Origin: an uncultured Peptococcaceae bacterium
Lineage (GTDB): Bacteria > Bacillota > Peptococcia > Peptococcales > Peptococcaceae
Direction of reading: 5' to 3'
Length of the DNA stretch: 64,000 nucleotides
Assembly (NCBI GenBank): GCA_902492275.1
Contig: CABUKW010000002.1
Coordinates: 1 to 64,000 of the forward strand
Position numbers and translations under genes: made by a program. Positions 57,733-64,000 of this stretch are shown piece by piece (the stretch's first letter is position 1; every line of letters begins with the position of its first letter). A model generated the notes under the pieces. That model was not told the DNA's origin and made no database searches. It saw nothing but the letters and a program-made list of their open reading frames with translations.

Positions 57733-58596
57733 TTACTTTCCGCTCAGCTTGGCGATCAGCTGGGCTTCGATGGCGTCGGCTGCCGGCCGCACGCCGGTCC
57801 ATGCTTCAAAAGCCAACACACCCTGATAGATAAACATGCCCAAGCCGGAAGCTGTCTGTGCGCCCTGTTCCCGCGCCAGCCGCAACAGCTTGGTCTCTAA
57901 CGGATTATAAATCAAATCTACCACCAAATGTGCTGGCTGCAGCGCCTGGATATTAACAGGAATCATATTGTCCAAATTGGGCGACATCCCCAGAGAGGTG
58001 GTATTCACAATCGTACCATACTGCTCATACAGCTCTGGATTTTGCAACTCCTGCAAAGATACTGTTTCAGTTTCAGTATGGCTCAACGCTGCAATCTGCG
58101 CCGCCAGATGCTCCGCTTTTTCCATGCTGCGGTTGGCAATGCAGATTTTCGCTGCACCCTGTAACGCCATAGCCACCGACACCCCTTTGGCCGCACCGCC
58201 AGCACCTACCAAAAGAATGCGCTGTCCGGCAGCCTGCCAATGATGCTTGGCCTCCAGCGCCGCCAATAAACCGGCGCCGTCGGTGTTATCGCCATAGTAA
58301 CCGTCAGGCGTATCAATCAGCGTATTCACTGCGCCGCAAGCCTGTGCCGCTTTGCTCATGCCGCACAAATAGGGAATTACGCCTTCCTTATGGGGAATGG
58401 TCACATTACAGCCTTGCACGCCCAGCGCATGCATCCCCCGTACGGCTGCGCCAATATTTTCTTTCTCCACGGAAAAAGCCAGATAAGCGCCATTGATTCC
58501 GCACTGCTCCAGAAAAATATTGTGCATAAAGGGCGACATAGAATGGCCCACCGGATTACCCAGCAATCCAAACAATTTTGTCTGCGCGTCTATCAT
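57733..58596 (-). CDS. aroE: Shikimate dehydrogenase AroE
   Basis: 287 residues with all standard motifs: GNPVGHSMSPFMHN (shikimate binding), CNVTIPHKE (catalytic Lys), NTDGAG (catalytic Asp), GAGGAAKGV (NADP) and GLGMFIYQG at the end. It reduces 3-dehydroshikimate to shikimate. Its ATG at 58596 directly follows the aroA stop codon. Compare the altered paralogue at 29209-30069. Confidence 0.97.
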   Translation of the reverse strand: MIDAQTKLFGLLGNPVGHSMSPFMHNIFLEQCGINGAYLAFSVEKENIGAAVRGMHALGVQGCNVTIPHKEGVIPYLCGMSKAAQACGAVNTLIDTPDGYYGDNTDGAGLLAALEAKHHWQAAGQRILLVGAGGAAKGVSVAMALQGAAKICIANRSMEKAEHLAAQIAALSHTETETVSLQELQNPELYEQYGTIVNTTSLGMSPNLDNMIPVNIQALQPAHLVVDLIYNPLETKLLRLAREQGAQTASGLGMFIYQGVLAFEAWTGVRPAADAIEAQLIAKLSGK

Positions 58597-59886
58597 TTAT
58601 TTCACCTCTAACCCTTGCAAATCACTCCAAAAGGATGGCCAAGACACTGACACTGCTTCAAAACCTTCAATTTCTGCCGCGCCTTCTGCCACCAAAGCTG
58701 CAATGGTCATCGACATGGCAATGCGATGGTCGGTAAAGCTATTGCAGGTTGCACCGGCCTGTAAGGACTTGCCGCCTACAATGCGCAAGCCATCCTCCAG
58801 CACCGTAATATCCACGCCAAAGGCCCGCAAACCCTGCGCCACAGTTTCCAACCGGTTGCTTTCTTTTACTTTCAATTCCTGTGCGTCATGAATTTCCGTC
58901 ACACCGGAAGCACAGGCCGCAGCCACTGCAAGCACAGGAATTTCATCTACCAGGCGGGGAATGAAATCGCCAGCAATGGTAGTACCATGCAAAAATGCGC
59001 TGCGCACTACAATGTCACCCATTTTTTCTCCGCCGCTGACCCGCTCGTTGAGAATGGTTAAATCGGCTCCCATTGCCAGCAACACATCGATAATTCCGGT
59101 GCGAGTCGGGTTTAAACCGACATTTTTCAAGCAAATTTCACTGCCAGGTATAATACTGCCAGCTACCAGCAGATAAGCCGCCGAAGAAATATCGCCAGGC
59201 ACTTCAATGTTTTGCCCCTTCAGCTGCGGATTACCTTTTACTCTGACCGTATTGCCAACAGCCTCCACCTCAGCGCCGAAGGATTGCAGCATCAATTCGG
59301 TATGATTGCGGGATAAGCTAGGCTCCGTTACCTCCGTCCAGCCCTCGGCATAAAGCCCCGCCAGCAGCACTGCCGATTTCACTTGGGCGCTGGCTACCGG
59401 CGATTGATAGTGCATAGCATGAAGCTTGCTTCCTTCAATAGCCAGCGGCGCCAGCGTATTGCCCTGCCGACCAATAATTTTAGCGCCCATAGCCGTCAAC
59501 GGTTTGATCACCCGTCCCATCGGACGCTTACGAATGGAGGCATCGCCGGTTAATACCGTATTAAAGGGCTGACCGGCCAAAATACCGGAAATCAGACGGA
59601 TGGTGGTGCCAGAATTTCCTACGTCAATATAATTGTCAGGCTCTTGCAAACCGTGTAAGCCCTTTCCATGTACAATAATTTTTTCATCGCTTACTTCAAT
59701 CTCAATCCCCATGCTGCGGAATGCACCCACTGTACTCAAACAGTCGTCGCCGTATAAAAAACCGGTAATTTCTGTGTTTCCTTCTGCCAGCGAACCAAAC
59801 ATGATGGAACGATGCGAAATCGATTTATCGCCGGGAATGGTTAAGGTTCCCCGCAACCCTTTACTGGGCTCTACGCACTGTTTCAT
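58597..59886 (-). CDS. aroA: EPSP synthase AroA
   Basis: 429 residues. PGDKSISHR at the N-terminus, GNSGTTIRLISG (the Gram-positive form of the PEP-binding loop rather than the GNAGT form), DISSAAY, and VKESNRLE near 335. It joins shikimate 3-phosphate and PEP. ATG at 59886 follows GGGGAGGG by 5 bases. It starts the seven-gene run to yqeY. Confidence 0.97.
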   Translation of the reverse strand: MKQCVEPSKGLRGTLTIPGDKSISHRSIMFGSLAEGNTEITGFLYGDDCLSTVGAFRSMGIEIEVSDEKIIVHGKGLHGLQEPDNYIDVGNSGTTIRLISGILAGQPFNTVLTGDASIRKRPMGRVIKPLTAMGAKIIGRQGNTLAPLAIEGSKLHAMHYQSPVASAQVKSAVLLAGLYAEGWTEVTEPSLSRNHTELMLQSFGAEVEAVGNTVRVKGNPQLKGQNIEVPGDISSAAYLLVAGSIIPGSEICLKNVGLNPTRTGIIDVLLAMGADLTILNERVSGGEKMGDIVVRSAFLHGTTIAGDFIPRLVDEIPVLAVAAACASGVTEIHDAQELKVKESNRLETVAQGLRAFGVDITVLEDGLRIVGGKSLQAGATCNSFTDHRIAMSMTIAALVAEGAAEIEGFEAVSVSWPSFWSDLQGLEVK

Positions 59887-59968
59887 GGTATCCCTCCCCA
59901 ATATTCTTACAAAACCTTACTTTTAATAATAATATAATCTTTCCGTTTTGAAAAGTCCTCCTGCCAAA

Positions 59969-59991
59969 GATTTGCACTTTTTGCACAAATC
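59969..59991. promoter_or_regulatory. Palindrome upstream of aroA
   Basis: GATTTG at one end and CAAATC at the other of a 23-bp near-palindrome, with TTGCAC repeated twice inside. It lies about 25 bases upstream of a weak aroA promoter (TTTTCA, 17 bases, TATTAT on the minus strand, near 59925-59955). Candidate operator for aromatic control. Confidence 0.4.
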
Positions 59992-60019
59992 CAATCAACA
60001 ACTACCGCACAATACAAGA

Positions 60020-60048
60020 AGGGCTGCCACAGCAGATGCGACAGCCCT
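60020..60048 (-). terminator. Terminator between aroF and aroA
   Basis: 7-bp stem AGGGCTG/CAGCCCT with a 15-base loop, followed on the minus strand by TCTTGTATT. It lies 9 bases past the aroF stop codon, so aroF is at least partly separate from the rest of the cluster. Confidence 0.65.
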
Positions 60049-60056
60049 CGTTTCTA

Positions 60057-61073
60057 TTACAGTTTCTTGCCCATAATCTGAGCAACCTGCTGCAAATCTT
60101 CCATAACCATGTTAAATTTATGCGGTTTCAGCGATTGCGGTCCATCAGACAACGCATGCAATGGATCTGGATGTACTTCAATCATCAAGCCATCTGCACC
60201 GGCAGCAATGGCCGCTCGGGACATAGGCTGTACCAAATTCCATTTACCAGTAGCATGACTGGGGTCCACAATAATCGGCAAATGGGTCAGTTCCTTGATC
60301 ACTGGCACCGCTGCCAAATCCAACGTATTGCGGGTGAAGGTCTCAAAGGTACGAATGCCCCGTTCACAGAGAATGACTTGTTCATTACCGCCAGATAAAA
60401 TATATTCGGCAGCCATAATCCATTCTTCTATGGTAGCAGACAATCCCCGTTTCAACAGAACCGGTTTTTGAATTTTGCCCACTTCCCGCAACAAATTAAA
60501 GTTTTGCATATTACGGGCGCCAATCTGCACAATATCGCAATATTCAGCCACCAACGGCACGCTGCGCGGATCCATAACCTCGCTGACAATCCTCAGTCCC
60601 GTTTTTTCCCGCGCTTCCGCCATATATTGCAAGCCCTTTTCCTCTAAACCGGCAAAGGAATAGGGCGAAGTTCTCGGCTTAAAAGCGCCGCCCCGTAAAA
60701 TCCGTGCGCCAGAGGCTTTCACAATTTCAGCCACTTCCAGCATTTGTTCCAGACTTTCCACCGCGCAAGGCCCTGCCATCACCTGCAGTTCATCGCCGCC
60801 AATGGTCAAATCGCCGACCTGCACCACCGTATTTTCCGGATGGAACTCCCGGCTGGCCAGTTTATAAGGCGTTACAACCGGCATCACCTTTTCTACGCCG
60901 TCTAGCGCTTCCGCATTCAAGCTGGCCTTTTGCTCCTGCGTAGCGCCCACCAGACCAATGATGGTGCGTTCTACCCCCTGGGAAATATGCAGCTTCAAAT
61001 CCCGCGCTTCCAGGTACTGAATGACATTTTGCAATTTTGCCTCATCGGCACCGTGCTTTACAACAATAATCAT
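60057..61073 (-). CDS. aroF: DAHP synthase, AroF/KDO8P-type with regulatory domain
   Basis: 338 residues. Residues 1-75 form a ferredoxin-like regulatory domain ([18 protein letters not shown]) as in the Thermotoga-type enzymes; the barrel follows with [34 protein letters not shown] and DPSHATGK. It condenses PEP and erythrose 4-phosphate, the first step of the pathway, and the N-domain is the usual site of feedback by Tyr or Phe. ATG at 61073 with AGGAGG 8 bases upstream. Its leader carries a terminator-like hairpin (61113-61139). Confidence 0.96.
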   Translation of the reverse strand: MIIVVKHGADEAKLQNVIQYLEARDLKLHISQGVERTIIGLVGATQEQKASLNAEALDGVEKVMPVVTPYKLASREFHPENTVVQVGDLTIGGDELQVMAGPCAVESLEQMLEVAEIVKASGARILRGGAFKPRTSPYSFAGLEEKGLQYMAEAREKTGLRIVSEVMDPRSVPLVAEYCDIVQIGARNMQNFNLLREVGKIQKPVLLKRGLSATIEEWIMAAEYILSGGNEQVILCERGIRTFETFTRNTLDLAAVPVIKELTHLPIIVDPSHATGKWNLVQPMSRAAIAAGADGLMIEVHPDPLHALSDGPQSLKPHKFNMVMEDLQQVAQIMGKKL

Positions 61074-61112
61074 ACTACATGCCTCCTACCGTTGTACCGG
61101 CCGCGCAAAAAT

Positions 61113-61139
61113 AAAAAAGCACCCCTAAAAACGGCGTGC
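61113..61139 (-). promoter_or_regulatory. Terminator-like hairpin in the aroF leader (attenuator candidate)
   Basis: On the minus strand GCACGCC, 7-base loop, GGGGTGC (one mismatch) and then six T followed by ATTTTTG, 40 bases before the aroF ATG. The first GCAC can pair instead within CGCAC (61136-61140) to GTGTG (61154-61158), which would break the terminator stem. Two exclusive folds are the mark of attenuation. I do not find the conserved T-box sequence. Confidence 0.5.
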
Positions 61140-61235
61140 GACAACCCTATTTTCACACTACCAGACAACCATCCTACAAATAATTTTGCATGCGGCTACA
61201 GCATTCCACTATAACCCTACCGTTCTACAAATCTA

Positions 61236-61264
61236 TTTATACTCTTTTTTTCTGCAAAAAGCAA
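61236..61264 (-). promoter_or_regulatory. aroF promoter
   Basis: Minus-strand -35 TTGCTT (61259-61264), 17 bases, -10 TATAAA (61236-61241), giving a leader of about 155 bases. TGTGAAAATAGGG (minus strand) lies just upstream of the -35 (61266-61278) and again in the leader at 61145-61157, 121 bases apart. Confidence 0.55.
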
Positions 61265-61346
61265 GCCCTATTTTCACAATTATGCTGCCATTACTTTCTT
61301 TTATCCAACGAAAAATTTTCCGCACATTCCTTGATCAAGCCTAAAA

Positions 61347-61379
61347 CCGGAACTGCACCTCATGGAAGTACAGTTCCGG
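61347..61379 (+). other. Hairpin before the small HTH gene
   Basis: Perfect 9-bp stem CCGGAACTG/CAGTTCCGG with a 15-base loop; a run of seven T follows 10 bases later at about 61390. It sits 48 bases before the ATG at 61428. It may be an attenuator, or the terminator of something upstream that is no longer there. Confidence 0.4.
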
Positions 61380-61427
61380 CCGCGCTAAAATTTTTTTAAC
61401 CAAACTCGTCATGCGGAGGTTTTTTCT

Positions 61428-61700
61428 ATGCACAGCTACACCAAACTATTTCAGCCCTATTTATTAGAATTAGCGGAACAGCATCGCCAAAAACTGCAGG
61501 TTTCACAAGAACACATGGCCGAATTGCTGCACATCACGCCCCGTTCCTACAGCGCTCTGAAAAACGGACAAAATTCCCTCTCTGCGCCGGTGCTTCTGCT
61601 CCTGCTGCTACAGCTGCCGGAAGAAGAAGTTTTGCTATTTTTACAAAAAATGCGCACAGTGATAAAAGAAGCCGACCACAATAAATCCCTAGAGCATTGA
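61428..61700 (+). CDS. Small Xre-like helix-turn-helix protein
   Basis: 90 residues. LQVSQEHMAELLHITPRSYSALKNGQNSLSAP has the Cro/Xre helix-turn-helix pattern; a Leu-rich segment (PVLLLLLLQLPEEEVLLFLQ) follows, probably for dimerisation. ATG at 61428 with GGAGG 8 bases upstream. Its neighbours are the decayed genes at 61866-62967, so it may belong to the same accessory stretch. Target unknown. Confidence 0.75.
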   Translation: MHSYTKLFQPYLLELAEQHRQKLQVSQEHMAELLHITPRSYSALKNGQNSLSAPVLLLLLLQLPEEEVLLFLQKMRTVIKEADHNKSLEH

Positions 61701-61728
61701 AAACAAATTGGTTTCACCAAACCTGTTT
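61701..61728 (+). terminator. Terminator of the small HTH gene
   Basis: Outer AAACA/TGTTT and inner TTGGT/ACCAA helices followed by AAATTTTTC, directly after the stop codon. Confidence 0.6.
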
Positions 61729-61865
61729 AAATTTTTCTCGTATACATTCTTAACCAAATATTCAATGCAAGCATTTATTTTCTAACAGGCCGTTACAATT
61801 CAGTTATCCAAAATTCTGTGGGATTGGAGCGCTCACCATGTAATATTTCTTATAATCCCCATATT

Positions 61866-62105
61866 TTAATGTTCTTTTGAAGAAGTAAAGCGGTAGAATC
61901 GTTCCCACGTGGAAGAAATACTTCCGCTTCCATAATGAACTGCAACAACCACCAGAATTTCGGGAAACTTCCACACCTTAAAGCAATCTGTAGATTTTAC
62001 ATCTCGTTCTATTGGAAACGCCACCATCACTTCCACCTGCTGCTTTCCGTTAATCTTTTTTCTTTTGTAATGGAAAGCGCAGTTGCGCCAGTGACTATGC
62101 CAGTT
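61866..62105 (-). pseudogene. Fragment of a GyrI-like effector-binding domain
   Basis: A minus-strand frame without a start codon and ending TAA at 61866 reads VEVMVAFPIERDVKST, then CFKVWKFPEILVVVAVHYG and STWERFYRFTSSKEH. The Val-rich strand followed by HYGS and W..FYR is the pattern of the GyrI-like domain found at the C-terminus of many AraC and MerR regulators. No DNA-binding part is attached, and upstream the frame loses sense near 62105. Remnant of a regulator, the longest open part being about 57 codons from an internal ATG. Confidence 0.5.
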
Positions 62106-62112
62106 TCCATAA

Positions 62113-62967
62113 GCTGAAGGTACAGCGTATCAAGCAGTTACTTTACTACTGGCTCTAAATCGTTATGTTTTTAATCTGGAAACCCGGCAACGCTGTGCAA
62201 GACGTTTTCAAATGGAACTTCCGCAGTCATTTTTACAAAGCTCCATGGAGCAATTCATCAAGGAAATGGATGCCAATGGTGTACAGAAAGCCTTAGTTCC
62301 AGTACGTCGTTTCTCTGGGACTTGCGGAGATCCTACAGAGACTGTTAGCAACGATGTCTTATTTCAACTAACCGCTGCTTATCCAGGAAGATTCCTTGGC
62401 GTACCAGATATTGATTCTTTAGGCGGACAAAATTCTATAGAAGTGATAAAACAGTATACACAATATCCGGAAATTTGTGGAATTGCTCTGGAACCAGGCT
62501 ATCAATTCATTGATGTAGATGATAGTCGAATTTATCCAATCTATAATTATTGTCAAGCGAATCAAACTCCTATTTTCCTGTCTTTTGGCGGAAAATGCCA
62601 GAGAAAATTAAGTAATTTGCAGCCAGTTGCCTTAGACAGAATCTTAACGGATTTTCCCGATTTAACAATTATCACAGCGCATGGTGGTTGGCCTTATGTG
62701 CAGGAAATGATGTGGAATGGTCTGTTGCATAAAAATCTATATCTGATGCCTGATATTTATATGCTCAACATTCCTGGAAGTCGCGACTTTATTGACGTTG
62801 CCAACACTTTATTGACAGAACAAATTGTGTTTGGCTCTGCATATCCTTGTGTATCTTATGCTTATGTATTAAAATATTTACAACAGCACCTATCAAATGA
62901 CGTTTTACCCAAAGTTCTGTATACTAATGTATTGAAGGCTATACAGTTTAATTTTACAAACCTATAA
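62113..62967 (+). pseudogene. 5'-truncated amidohydrolase-family gene
   Basis: From 62113 the frame reads sensibly (ALNRYVFNLETRQRCARRFQ, then EQFIKEMDANGVQKALVPVRR and AAYPGRFLGVPDIDSLGG), matching metal-dependent hydrolases of the amidohydrolase-2 type; later FLSFGGKCQ, TIITAHGGWPYV and VFGSAYPC fit too. But an in-frame TAA lies at 62110-62112, the normal N-terminus (xDxRxRP) is missing, and the first ATG (62212) has no ribosome site. So the gene seems to have lost its start. The remaining 250 codons are open and a terminator remains at 62981-63010. Lower GC than the aro cluster next door. Confidence 0.55.
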
Positions 62968-62980
62968 TTTGCATTTAAAG

Positions 62981-63010
62981 AGAATTAGCTGTTAGACAAT
63001 GGCTAATTCT
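62981..63010 (+). terminator. Terminator of the amidohydrolase remnant
   Basis: 9-bp stem AGAATTAGC/GCTAATTCT, 12-base loop, followed by TTTTATC, 13 bases past the stop codon. Confidence 0.85.
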
Positions 63011-63105
63011 TTTTATCATCATATAAAATGTTTTATAAAAACTGTCTCCCCATCCGTTTCTCCCTTCCCATAACATTATTTTTCACTAATTTTTTTCATT
63101 TCATA

Positions 63106-63136
63106 TTGACAGTGACGTTGCGTTATCCGCTATAAT
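63106..63136 (+). promoter_or_regulatory. MerR-type promoter with 19-base spacer
   Basis: Perfect TTGACA (63106-63111) and TATAAT (63131-63136) boxes with a 19-base spacer. Consensus boxes set too far apart are the signature of promoters that MerR-family proteins untwist. A MerR gene starts 35 bases downstream, so autoregulation is likely. Confidence 0.75.
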
Positions 63137-63170
63137 AATTTGTCGATAACCTGCAGAAAGGGGGGGTTTC

Positions 63171-63977
63171 ATGCCGGAGGATGGAGAACGGCGCTATATG
63201 ACTGTGGGCGAGCTGGCCGATAAGGTGGGCGTTACGGTGCGCACCATTCAGTATTACGACCAAGAAAATCTGCTGAAGCCGTCGGCGAAAGGCAGCCGCA
63301 ATCAGCGTCTTTACACGGAGAAGGATGAAGAAAAGCTTTATAAAATACTTTGTTTTAAATTTATGGGGCTTTCGCTGATGGAAATTCGGCAAAGTCTGGC
63401 AGGCTTTGAGGATACTGCTGGAGTGCAGGGGCTGCTGGAGGAGAAAATTCATGACGTGGAAAAGGAAATGTCGGCGCTGATGAAGCGGTTTGCTACGCTG
63501 AAAAATCTCTGTGAGACGGTGAAGTCGGACGATGCTGTCAACTGGCAGCATTATGCCCATGTGATTGAACGTTTCCAGGATGAGGGCAAGTATTTGTGGA
63601 AGCTACACTGTTCCTTTGAGGAAAATGCTTATCGGGAACAGGAATCGGAGCAACGGGAGCTGCAAAAGGAGGCTGCGGAGAAGCAACGCGCTGTGGAGCA
63701 ATGGCATAAGCTGATTGCCGACGCCATCCGGCTGCTGCATCAGAATGAGCCGCTGGACAGCAGCAAAAGCCAGGAGATTGCCCGCCGCTATCTGGCTATG
63801 GAAACGGAAGTTGGCGCGGTGTCCCGCAAGACCAATCATCACGATTTTGTGATTTTTGATTCGGCGGAGAAAAGCAGTGTTTACGACTCGTTTCACGAGT
63901 TGCGCTTTGAGGTGAACGAGTTTTTGCAGAACGCTGTGAGAAATTATCAGGAAAGGCAAGGAGAAGACGAACCATGA
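63171..63977 (+). CDS. MerR-family transcription regulator
   Basis: 268 residues. MTVGELADKVGVTVRTIQYYDQENLLKPS is the MerR winged-helix with the usual RTIQYYD, then YTEKDEEKLYKILCFKFMGLSL and the long antiparallel helix. The C-terminal half (about 120-268) is an extra helical, Glu-rich region unlike the metal-binding members, so the signal is probably an organic molecule or a protein. The start ATG at 63171 has AAAGGGGGGG 5 bases upstream. It overlaps the following gene in ATGA, so both are one operon. Confidence 0.88.
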   Translation: MPEDGERRYMTVGELADKVGVTVRTIQYYDQENLLKPSAKGSRNQRLYTEKDEEKLYKILCFKFMGLSLMEIRQSLAGFEDTAGVQGLLEEKIHDVEKEMSALMKRFATLKNLCETVKSDDAVNWQHYAHVIERFQDEGKYLWKLHCSFEENAYREQESEQRELQKEAAEKQRAVEQWHKLIADAIRLLHQNEPLDSSKSQEIARRYLAMETEVGAVSRKTNHHDFVIFDSAEKSSVYDSFHELRFEVNEFLQNAVRNYQERQGEDEP

Positions 63978-64000
63978 TTGTATCTTGGATGACAACCAAC
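63974..64000 (+). CDS. Start of a gene cut by the window edge
   Basis: ATG at 63974 overlaps the MerR stop codon in ATGA and has AAGGAG 10 bases upstream. Nine codons are visible, MIVSWMTTN. Many radical-SAM proteins begin with a similar WMTTN-type strand before the CNLxCxxC cluster motif; the cluster itself would lie just outside, so this identity is only a guess. Confidence 0.5.

Noticed and set aside
61074..61240. T-box riboswitch before aroF
   Set aside because: The conserved AGGGTGGNACCGCG motif and room for a full stem I are absent; only terminator and a possible competing pair are seen.

Overview
The window reads as chromosome of an anaerobic, low-to-medium GC Firmicute (Bacillota), possibly a Negativicute; that placement is inference from gene content, not from a phylogenetic marker. 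Supporting signs are strong AGGAGG-type ribosome binding sites before almost every gene, a one-chain pyruvate:ferredoxin oxidoreductase, a ferrous-iron Feo operon with a FeoB-associated Cys-rich peptide, a small sirohaem/4Fe-4S reductase-like protein, TRAP uptake, RNase J, and a DnaD-like/DnaC-like helicase-loading pair. I see no rRNA, CRISPR or intact transposon.

Layout. 1-8.6 kb is an AT-rich accessory block, all on the minus strand: a broken membrane-protein gene, an ABC ATPase with a small zinc-ribbon protein, an SLC13-type carrier, a LysR regulator, an unknown 317-aa protein and an alkaline-phosphatase-superfamily hydrolase. The carrier and the hydrolase share a 45-bp promoter box. 8.7-18 kb is anaerobic core metabolism: nifJ, divergent sirohaem reductase-like gene, polysaccharide deacetylase, an unusual tRNA-like RNA gene, and feoA-feoA-feoB plus the Cys-rich peptide. 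18-24 kb holds two CBS-pair proteins around a lipid kinase, a hypoxanthine-DNA glycosylase-like enzyme, a methyltransferase, an IS3 scar, and the DnaC-like/DnaD-like pair with a 20-bp-periodic repeat array upstream. 24-30 kb: RNase J (apparently starting at ATT) and a four-gene TRAP operon that begins with a divergent shikimate-dehydrogenase paralogue. 30-33 kb: a lipoprotein, an unknown gene, folD and a TtcA-like enzyme. 33-42 kb: kdpFABCDE. 42-53.6 kb: small unknowns, a NERD protein, a BlaI/BlaR1-type pair with two palindromic operators, ahcY, a DinG/exonuclease fusion, transglutaminase-like, flavodoxin and GNAT genes. 53.6-61 kb: the shikimate cluster aroF-aroA-aroE-(unknown)-aroC-aroK-aroB-aroH plus yqeY. 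61.4-64 kb is a decayed accessory stretch followed by a MerR regulator and the start of another gene.

How the genes work together. nifJ feeds reduced ferredoxin from pyruvate, and the Feo operon supplies the iron that ferredoxins and 4Fe-4S proteins need. The aro cluster encodes the shikimate pathway from DAHP synthase through chorismate synthase, except 3-dehydroquinate dehydratase, and ends in a monofunctional chorismate mutase. The shikimate-dehydrogenase paralogue with a TRAP importer suggests uptake and oxidation or reduction of an external shikimate-like or other acid. KdpDE senses potassium or turgor stress for the KdpFABC pump.

The least explained items are the tRNA-like RNA gene near 14.2 kb, the iteron-like array at 24.1 kb beside the replication pair, the two-gene promoter box in the first block, and the terminator/antiterminator leader before aroF.
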